Assembly: GCA_009926195.1 (NCBI GenBank)
Contig: RFPK01000099.1
Span: 1-7,379 of the forward strand
DNA length: 7,379 bases
Direction of reading: 5' to 3'
Source of the DNA: Synechococcaceae bacterium WB4_1_0192
GTDB lineage: Bacteria; Cyanobacteriota; Cyanobacteriia; PCC-6307; Cyanobiaceae
A program made the position numbers and the translations under genes. The notes under the pieces are model-generated. The model was given only the letters and a program-made list of their open reading frames with translations, searched no databases and was not told the origin of the DNA. This document shows positions 1 through 4,707 of this stretch, piece after piece (the stretch's first letter is position 1; the number at the start of each line of letters is the position of its first letter).

Positions 1-99
1 ATCGCGGTCAACCTCATCGACCCGAGCCCCTACCAGGCCCGCAAGGAGATCGCGCCCGAGCACCTCAGCGAACTGGCCGAGAGCATCCGGTCGGAGGGG
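1..99 (+). CDS. ParB/Spo0J-type partition protein, N-terminal fragment (foreign to the rest of the contig)
   Basis: Frame 1 reads IDPSPYQARKEIAPEHLSEL followed by AESIRSEG. This matches the start of the ParB/Spo0J nuclease-like domain, whose usual pattern is I-x-P-x-P-Y-Q-x-R-K, then L-x-E-L-A-x-S-I, then G. ParB proteins bind centromere-like parS sites and help segregate chromosomes or plasmids. Only about 33 residues are present and neither start nor stop is in the window. After SIRSEG the family normally continues with a hydrophobic pair and QP; here the homology stops abruptly (C-R-R-I-G) and a different gene begins on the opposite strand. ParB does not normally sit beside aroA in picocyanobacteria, so I read this as a fragment of another genome or locus joined to the contig end. 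The source organism cannot be told from so short a piece. Confidence 0.65.
80..99. other. Chimeric junction: ParB fragment to MBL-fold fragment
   Basis: These ~20 bases make sense in both genes. On the plus strand they supply the end of ParB A-E-S-I-R-S-E-G; on the minus strand they supply P-S-D-R-M-L of the hydrolase. Relatives usually have Trp after R-M-L, which would extend the match to about position 80. A shared ~20-base string joining two unrelated genes is what a short k-mer overlap in an assembly graph would produce. The exact overlap length is inferred, because neither parent sequence is available. Confidence 0.5.
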
Positions 100-221
100 T
101 GCAGGAGGATCGGAGCGTCGACGGCGTCGCGCAACGGCACCGCTGCGTTGATGTGGTCGTTGTGCCCGTGCGTCAGCACGATCGCCTTCACCCGACGCCC
201 GTTGACGGCCTTCACGATCGG
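80..221 (-). CDS. MBL-fold metallo-hydrolase, internal fragment (foreign to the rest of the contig)
   Basis: Read on the minus strand, this stretch encodes VNGRRVKAIVLTHGHNDHIN, then AAVPLRDAVDAPILLHPSDR and M-L. THGHNDH is the HxHxDH zinc-binding motif of metallo-beta-lactamase-fold hydrolases, in its usual place after a hydrophobic beta strand. The following segment, with L-L-H-P-x-D, resembles glyoxalase II-like members that I associate with actinobacteria. Only about 47 residues are present, with no start and no stop. Homology ends on the left where the ParB fragment begins and on the right where AroA begins, both in mid-domain. It is too short to assign a substrate. It most likely comes from a different organism and was joined here during assembly. 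Confidence 0.6.
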
Positions 222-225
222 GGCC
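205..225. other. Chimeric junction: MBL-fold fragment to aroA
   Basis: To the left, minus-strand coding for the hydrolase (I-V-K-A-V-N-G-R-R) is clear up to about position 215. To the right, plus-strand AroA coding (G-A-E-L-I-P-R-L) is clear from about 220. The switch falls within or next to the bases gatcgggg at 216-223, so a short overlap is again likely. The precise breakpoint cannot be fixed without homologous sequences. Confidence 0.45.
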
Positions 226-591
226 GAGCTGATCCCGCGCCTCGTCGATGAGATCCCGGTGCTGGCTGTGGCTGCCTGCTGCGCCGAAGGCCTCAGCCGC
301 GTCACCGGCGCCGAGGAGCTGCGCGTCAAGGAAACGGACCGGCTCTCGGTCATGGCCCGCCAACTGGGGGCGATGGGTGCCGTGATCGAGGAGTTCGCCG
401 ATGGCATGGCGATCCAGGGTGGGGTCAGCCTCAAGGGCGCGGCGGTCGACAGCGAAACCGATCACCGCGTGGCGATGAGCCTGGCGGTGGCGGCCCAGAT
501 CGCCAGCGGCGCCACCGAGCTGCACCGCCCGGAGGCGGCGGCCGTCTCCTACCCCGGCTTCTGGGACGATCTTGAACGACTCCAGGCTTGA
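217..591 (+). CDS. aroA: 3-phosphoshikimate 1-carboxyvinyltransferase (EPSP synthase), C-terminal part
   Basis: AroA transfers enolpyruvate from PEP to shikimate-3-phosphate, the sixth step of the shikimate pathway, in the cytoplasm. About 124 C-terminal residues are present of a usual ~430-450. Visible signatures are L-I-P-R-L-V-D-E-I-P, with the Asp region of the active site; ELRVKETDRL, whose K, E and R match the catalytic KE(S/T)DR motif; DHRVAMSL, with the phosphate-binding Arg; and VSYPGFWDDL, the class II-like C-terminal motif. The stop is TGA at 589-591. The N-terminal two thirds are missing because the contig switches to unrelated sequence at about 217. Frame 1 happens to stay open from position 1 to 591, so an automatic caller could report one chimeric protein; only the part from ~217 is AroA. 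The next gene overlaps its end by 20 bases. Confidence 0.92.
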   Translation: MGAELIPRLVDEIPVLAVAACCAEGLSRVTGAEELRVKETDRLSVMARQLGAMGAVIEEFADGMAIQGGVSLKGAAVDSETDHRVAMSLAVAAQIASGATELHRPEAAAVSYPGFWDDLERLQA

Positions 592-1096
592 GCCACGCCG
601 CACCGGCGACGGCAGCCTGACTCTCTGGAGCGAGCGCTTCGGCGAGTGCTTCCACAGCGGCAGCGGGGCCTATGCCGAGGCGCAGCAGAAGTTCGTGGTG
701 CCAGCGTCACTGCTGCGCTTCGCCCCCGGCAGCCGCCTGCGGGTGCTCGATGTCTGCGTGGGCCTCGGCTACAACAGCGCCGCCCTGCTGGAGGCGGCCG
801 AGCGGCAGGGGCTGCAGCTGGAGTGGATCGGCCTGGAACTGGATCCCAGGCCCCTGACCCTTGCCCTGGCGGACACCGGCTTCCGCAAGCTCTGGCATGC
901 AGACACCCTCGATGTGCTGAGGGATCTGCAGCGCCATGGCCAGTGGTGCAGCGCCGCGGGCAGCAGCGGTCACTGGCGTCTGGGCGATGCCCGCCGTCAG
1001 CTGCCCGATCTGGTGCGGACCCAGGCAGTAGGCCCGGCCCAGGAGCCGGCCGGTGGTGCCACGGCACGGCCGCCAGCCCGGAGCCACTACCTCTGA
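572..1096 (+). CDS. MnmC2-like tRNA methyltransferase domain protein, N-terminal part, frame broken at ~1020-1040
   Basis: This is a Rossmann-type SAM-dependent methyltransferase of the MnmC methyltransferase (DUF752, COG4121) family, a stand-alone domain without the FAD oxidoreductase half of enterobacterial MnmC. The family's best-known role is the final methylation of mnm5s2U at tRNA position 34; that function is inferred here. Visible features are DGSLTLWSERFGECFHSGSG, a family N-terminal signature; VLDVCVGLGYNSAALLEAA, the SAM-binding glycine loop; and GDARRQLPDL. The start is probably TTG at 572, overlapping aroA by 20 bases, because no ATG or GTG precedes the conserved N-terminus. After about L-V-R-T-Q-A-V-G-P the homology stops. 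The expected D-x-F-S-P...LW segment is missing, and the reading frame runs through out-of-frame sequence to a stop at 1094-1096. The true C-terminus lies in frame 1 downstream. Confidence 0.8.
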   Translation: MNDSRLEPRRTGDGSLTLWSERFGECFHSGSGAYAEAQQKFVVPASLLRFAPGSRLRVLDVCVGLGYNSAALLEAAERQGLQLEWIGLELDPRPLTLALADTGFRKLWHADTLDVLRDLQRHGQWCSAAGSSGHWRLGDARRQLPDLVRTQAVGPAQEPAGGATARPPARSHYL

Positions 1097-1299
1097 CTGA
1101 GGATGGCGGCGTGTTGCGGCCCCTCTCAGCGATGGAGCGGGAGCACCTGCTCACCCGCGCCGCCGAGCCCTACCGCGACCCCAGCGGCACAGCCGATGCC
1201 GCGCGACTGCAGGCGGAGCGCAGCGAACGGCAGAACCTGCACCGCGGCGAGAGCACAGGTGCCTGGAGGCGGCGCTGGCAGCTGGAACGCCGGGCCTGA
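1030..1299 (+). pseudogene. Displaced C-terminal part of the MnmC2-like methyltransferase
   Basis: Frame 1 from about 1030 reads R-P-G-P-G-A-G-R-W-C-H-G-T-A-A-S-P, then L-R-P-L-S-A-M-E-R-E-H-L-L-T-R-A-A, P-Y-R-D-P and finally G-A-W-R-R-R-W-Q-L-E-R-R-A before TGA at 1297-1299. The PLSxMEREH...TRAAxPYRDP...AWRRRW pattern is how I remember the C-terminus of picocyanobacterial members of this family. The piece therefore completes the gene that starts at 572, but in a different frame and with a central block missing, perhaps 60-90 residues by comparison with the family. It has no start of its own. Either the gene is a real pseudogene or the assembly has dropped a segment whose length is not a multiple of three; the second seems more likely given the glmU case downstream. 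Confidence 0.65.
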
Positions 1300-1314
1300 C
1301 CGACCCAGCCCGCG

Positions 1315-1320
1315 TAGATT
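1315..1320 (+). promoter_or_regulatory. Possible -10 element upstream of glmU
   Basis: TAGATT sits in the 46-base gap between the methyltransferase stop and the glmU ATG. It fits the TAnnnT pattern of a sigma-70 -10 box and lies 25 bases before the start codon. It is one of the few AT-rich spots in a very GC-rich gap. There is no convincing -35 box and no clear Shine-Dalgarno sequence. Read-through from aroA is an equally good explanation for glmU expression. Confidence 0.2.
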
Positions 1321-1345
1321 CCGCCGCAGTTGCCCGCCGCCGCTG

Positions 1346-2497
1346 ATGCTCGCCGTTGCCGTTCTGGCCGCCGGGAAGGGCACCCGCATGAAGAGTGACC
1401 TGCCCAAGGTGCTCCAGCCCCTGGCGGGCGCCACCCTGGTGGAGCGGGTACTTGCCAGCTGCCGCAGCCTCAGGCCCGAGCGCCAGCTGCTGATCGTCGG
1501 CCATCAGGCTGAGCGGGTTGAGGCCTCCCTCAGCGCCTGGGGCGGGCTTGAGTTCGTGCTGCAGCAACCGCAGAACGGCACCGGTCACGCCGTGCAGCAA
1601 CTGCTGGAACCCCTGGCGGATTTCGACGGCGAGCTGCTGGTGCTCAACGGCGATGTGCCATTGCTGCGCGAACAGACCATCGCCGACCTGTTGCAACGCC
1701 ATCGCGCCAGCGGCGCCGCCGTGACCCTGCTCACAGCCCGACTGACGGACCCCACCGGCTACGGGCGGGTGTTCGCCGACGCCGAAGGCCAGGTGAGCGC
1801 GATCGTGGAGCACCGCGACTGCAGCGAAGCGCAGCGCCGCAACACGCTGATCAACGCCGGCATCTACTGCTTCGACTGGCGGCGTCTGGCGGCAGTGCTG
1901 CCGCAGTTGCGCAGCGACAACGACCAAGGCGAGCTCTACCTCACCGACAGCGTCGCCATGCTCAGCCCGGCGATGCACGTGGAAGTGGCCGATGCCGACG
2001 AGATCAACGGCATCAACGACCGCCTGCAGCTGGCCCAGTGCGAGGCGGTGATCCAGGACCGCCTGCGCTGCCACTGGATGCGTGAGGGCGTGACCTTCGT
2101 CGATCCCGGCAGCTGCACCCTCAGCGACGGCACCCGCTTCGGCCGCGATGTCGTGGTGGAACCGCAGTGCCACTTCCGCGGCGACAGCGTGATCGGCGAT
2201 GGCTGCCGCATCGGCCCCGGCTCCCTGATCGACAACGCCCGGCTCGCCGATCGGGTCGAGGTCGTCTACTCGGTGGTGCGCCAGGCCACGGTGGCCGAAG
2301 GCTGCGCCATCGGCCCCTTCGCTCAGCTGCGCCCCGGCGCCGAACTGGAAGCCGACTGCCGGGTCGGCAATTTCGTCGAGATCAAGAACAGCCACATCGG
2401 CAGCGGCTCGAAGGTGAACCACCTCAGCTACATCGGTGATGCCGATCTCGGCACCGCCGTCAAGCCCTGGCGATCGGCCGCGCCCGCCAGCTGGTGA
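1346..2497 (+). CDS. glmU: Bifunctional GlmU (GlcNAc-1-P uridyltransferase / GlcN-1-P acetyltransferase), frameshifted near the C-terminus
   Basis: GlmU makes UDP-GlcNAc, the precursor of peptidoglycan and lipopolysaccharide, by acetylating GlcN-1-P and then transferring UMP. The start is ATG 1346, giving M-L-A-V-A-V-L-A-A-G-K-G-T-R-M at residues 1-15, the nucleotidyltransferase signature. Other motifs are QNGTGHA (76-82), NGDVPLL (101-107) and INAGIY (169-174). The left-handed beta-helix domain has IGPFAQLRPGA (322-332), VEIKNSHIG (344-352) and NHLSYIGDADLG (358-369), whose His is the acetyltransferase catalytic base. After G-T-A-V (residue 372) the homology ends and eleven unrelated residues lead to a stop, giving 383 residues instead of ~450. 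The missing block contains the IGAGTI...NYDG segment and most acetyl-CoA contacts. As written the uridyltransferase half is whole and the acetyltransferase half is broken; the normal tail follows at 2464 in another frame. Confidence 0.92.
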   Translation: MLAVAVLAAGKGTRMKSDLPKVLQPLAGATLVERVLASCRSLRPERQLLIVGHQAERVEASLSAWGGLEFVLQQPQNGTGHAVQQLLEPLADFDGELLVLNGDVPLLREQTIADLLQRHRASGAAVTLLTARLTDPTGYGRVFADAEGQVSAIVEHRDCSEAQRRNTLINAGIYCFDWRRLAAVLPQLRSDNDQGELYLTDSVAMLSPAMHVEVADADEINGINDRLQLAQCEAVIQDRLRCHWMREGVTFVDPGSCTLSDGTRFGRDVVVEPQCHFRGDSVIGDGCRIGPGSLIDNARLADRVEVVYSVVRQATVAEGCAIGPFAQLRPGAELEADCRVGNFVEIKNSHIGSGSKVNHLSYIGDADLGTAVKPWRSAAPASW

Positions 2498-2523
2498 AGG
2501 AGAACTGGCAGACGCCGGCCTGA
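2464..2523 (+). pseudogene. glmU: Displaced C-terminal tail of GlmU
   Basis: Frame 1 reads ALAIGRARQLVKENWQTPA and ends at TGA 2521-2523. This is the normal GlmU ending (the family pattern is LAI-x-R-x-x-Q-x-x-K-x-x-W). It is not in frame with the gene that starts at 1346, which reads through these bases in frame 2 and stops at 2497. Comparison with E. coli GlmU from memory puts about 58 residues between the two pieces, roughly 172 bases given the frame offset. The tail shows that the original gene ended 3 bases before the murF stop codon on the other strand. Confidence 0.8.
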
Positions 2524-2526
2524 CGT

Positions 2527-3912
2527 TCAGCCAGGCCACTGCGGCAGCAGCGGAATCAGGCGCTCCAGGGCCACGCCACGGCTGGCCTTGAGCAGCAGCA
2601 CATCGCCGGGCTCCAGCCACTGGCTCAGGGGTTCAGCGGCCTGCTCCGGGCTCTCCACCACCGCCAGCTGCGGCAGCCCCGCCGCTCCCTCCGCCAGAGC
2701 CCTGGCCTCGACACCGTCGGCCACCACCACCAGGCCATCAAGCCCGAGGGCCGCAGCCCGCTCGCCGATCCGCCGGTGCAGGGCTTCGCTCTGCTCCCCC
2801 AGCTCCAGCATCGTGCCCAGTGCGGCGAAGCGGCGGCCGGGCTGGGTCGCCAGCAGATCGAGGGCAGCGAGCACTGCCTCCGGTGAGGCGTTATAGGTCT
2901 CATCCAGCAGGGTCAGGCCGCCGCGCTGCAGGCGCCGGTTGCGGCCGCCGGGCACGGAAACCGTCAGCTCCGTGAGGGCGTTGAACGGAACCCCCAGCTC
3001 CTGGGCGACGGCAACGGCCAGCAGCAGATTGCGGGCGTTGTGACGACCCTCCAGGGGCAAGGCCAGGGGGGTGCCGTTCAGCCTGAGCACAGCAGTGGTG
3101 GACTGCAGCTCACCGATCAGATCGGCGGGCGGGCAGTCCAGGCCTGCGATGCCCTGCGGGTCGTCGTCGCTGAGGGCTACCCGGCAGACCCGCCCCGTCC
3201 AGACCTGCGCCAGGGCCTGCTCCAGCAGCGGGTCACCGGCGGGGATGACCACCAGCCCATCAGACTGCAGTCGGTTCGTGATCTCGCACTTGGCGGTGGC
3301 AATCGCCTCACGGCTACCGAGCCGACCAATGTGGGCGGTGCCGATGTTGGTGATCACAGCCACATCCGGTTCGGCGCAATCGCTCAACCGCGCGATCTCA
3401 CCCAGACCGCGCATCCCCATCTCGACCACCACGGCGCGATCGGCAGCAGCGGCCTTGAGCAGGGTCAGCGGCACGCCGATGTCGTTGTTCTCATTACCGC
3501 TGCTCGCCACCACCGGCCCGAGTGGGGCCAGGCAGGCGCGGATCAGCTCACGGGTGGTGGTCTTGCCGGCGGATCCCGTCACCGCCACCACCGGCAGGGC
3601 CAGCTCGCGCCGGTGCAACTGGGCCAGGCCCTGATAGGCAACGGTGGTGTCATCCACCAGCCAGTGGGGCAACCCCTGCGGCACGGCGCTGGCCCGCTGA
3701 CGTTGCACCAGGGCCGCCTGGGCGCCGCAGGCGGCAGCCTGGCCCAGGAAGGCATGGCCATCGAAGCGCTCGCCCACCAGCGGCACGAACAGATCGCCGG
3801 CGGCCAGCTGGCGGCTGTCGGTGCAGACCGGACCGACGGCTGCCTGTGGATCGAGGGCGGCGAGCGGCCCTTGGGGTAGCCCCCAGCGCTCGATCAGGGC
3901 ACGCAGTTGCAT
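2527..3912 (-). CDS. murF: UDP-N-acetylmuramoyl-tripeptide--D-alanyl-D-alanine ligase
   Basis: MurF is the cytoplasmic ATP-dependent ligase that adds D-Ala-D-Ala to the UDP-MurNAc-tripeptide, the last soluble step of peptidoglycan precursor synthesis. The 461-residue length is normal and the gene is intact. Visible motifs are TDSR (31-34), in the UDP-substrate domain; VTGSAGKTTTREL (111-123), the Mur-ligase P-loop; GNENNDIGVPLTLL (139-152); VVEMGMRGLGEI (162-173); ITNIGTAHIGRLGS (187-200), followed by ATAKCEI with the Lys that is usually carbamylated; GRHNARN (289-295); DETYNASPEA (337-346) and ALGTMLELGEQS (364-375) in the C-terminal domain; and LLLKASRGVALE (439-450). The start is ATG at 3912-3910. 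Only 4 bases separate it from the stop of the upstream hypothetical gene, so the two are probably co-translated. It converges on glmU with a 3-base gap. Confidence 0.97.
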   Translation of the reverse strand: MQLRALIERWGLPQGPLAALDPQAAVGPVCTDSRQLAAGDLFVPLVGERFDGHAFLGQAAACGAQAALVQRQRASAVPQGLPHWLVDDTTVAYQGLAQLHRRELALPVVAVTGSAGKTTTRELIRACLAPLGPVVASSGNENNDIGVPLTLLKAAAADRAVVVEMGMRGLGEIARLSDCAEPDVAVITNIGTAHIGRLGSREAIATAKCEITNRLQSDGLVVIPAGDPLLEQALAQVWTGRVCRVALSDDDPQGIAGLDCPPADLIGELQSTTAVLRLNGTPLALPLEGRHNARNLLLAVAVAQELGVPFNALTELTVSVPGGRNRRLQRGGLTLLDETYNASPEAVLAALDLLATQPGRRFAALGTMLELGEQSEALHRRIGERAAALGLDGLVVVADGVEARALAEGAAGLPQLAVVESPEQAAEPLSQWLEPGDVLLLKASRGVALERLIPLLPQWPG

Positions 3913-3916
3913 CGGC

Positions 3917-4696
3917 TCAGGGGGCGGGCGGAGCTGGCAGCACGATCATGCCGCTGCCCACCAGCGCATCCCGCGCCAGCAGGCTGCCAGCACCATCGCG
4001 CAGCTCCAGATGATCAAAACCCAGATCATGGGCGTAGAGCTGCCAGGCCTCGGCCCGCTGCTGGCGCTGAGCACTGCCCAGGGCCGTGAAGGCCGGCTGG
4101 ATCTGAAGGATCAGGGTGCCGGAAGGGGGCTCAGCCGCGGCACCGGCCAGAAGCTCGGCCGCAGGGGCGACACGCAGAAGCTGCTGCTGCGGATCGATCG
4201 CGGCTGGCTGGGGTGAGGCCGACGGCGACGCGGCTGACGTTGACGGGACTGGCTCGGGGAGCACCGCATCATCAAACTGCGGCACCTCAGCTGTCGGCGC
4301 AGATGCCACAGGGGCTGACTGAGCCGTGGCGGATGGACCGGAAGCACCAGCGGCAACGGCATCCGGCGCAACGGCGTCGCCAACCCCATCGGCCGCTGGT
4401 TCGGCTGGGCCTGCGGCCGGCCGGCTGAGTAGCAACGGGGGCGTCACTACCAGCAGCAGGACCAACACCAGAACCAGAGCCAGGCTGAGCGGCCAGAACA
4501 GGGGCGCCAGATCGACCGGCCACCATGAGGGGCGCCAGAGGCCGCCCTCGCGGTTGCGGCGCAACTGACGCCATAGCCGCAGACGCAGGTCCGCGACAAC
4601 GGCGCGCAGGTCGTCGAGGAGGTTGCGCCAGGGGTTGCGGTAAGGGGCCGGCAGACCGGAGCCGGAAGAGCCGCCGCCGGCATCGCGAGCGCCCAC
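3917..4696 (-). CDS. Uncharacterised single-pass membrane protein with Pro/Ala-rich linker
   Basis: I do not recognise a named family. The 259-residue protein has four visible parts. Residues 1-62 are hydrophilic and basic (for example R-L-R-L-W-R-Q-L-R-R-N-R at 38-49). Residues ~64-86 are a strong transmembrane helix rich in Leu and Val. Residues ~90-170 are a low-complexity Ala/Pro/Ser linker with some acidic residues. Residues ~172-259 look folded, with a strand at TLILQIQP (194-201), a helix around QRQQRAEAWQLYAHDLGF and a final S-G-M-I-V-L strand. By the positive-inside rule the N-terminus is cytoplasmic and the C-terminal domain periplasmic. The assumed start is GTG at 4696, 11 bases after the glgA stop; there is no clear ribosome binding site, so the start is uncertain. 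The gene ends 4 bases before murF, so an envelope role is possible, but that is inference from position only. Confidence 0.85.
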   Translation of the reverse strand: MGARDAGGGSSGSGLPAPYRNPWRNLLDDLRAVVADLRLRLWRQLRRNREGGLWRPSWWPVDLAPLFWPLSLALVLVLVLLLVVTPPLLLSRPAAGPAEPAADGVGDAVAPDAVAAGASGPSATAQSAPVASAPTAEVPQFDDAVLPEPVPSTSAASPSASPQPAAIDPQQQLLRVAPAAELLAGAAAEPPSGTLILQIQPAFTALGSAQRQQRAEAWQLYAHDLGFDHLELRDGAGSLLARDALVGSGMIVLPAPPAP

Positions 4697-4707
4697 GGCG
4701 GCGGGGC

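Noticed and set aside
1..225. ParB plus hydrolase fragments as a partition or toxin-like cassette inserted beside aroA
   Set aside because: Both pieces are cut in mid-domain, lack starts and stops, face each other across a shared ~20-base string and show no inverted repeats or integrase. They do not form functional genes.
1151..2620. Long minus-strand open frame (489 codons) opposite glmU
   Set aside because: It is the antisense shadow of glmU and the murF 3' end. Its translation is repetitive in Ala, Gly and His with no recognisable domain, as expected opposite GC-rich coding DNA.
3040..3879. Plus-strand open frame of 279 codons opposite murF
   Set aside because: It is the antisense shadow of an intact, motif-complete murF, and its Gln/His/Gly-rich product resembles no family.
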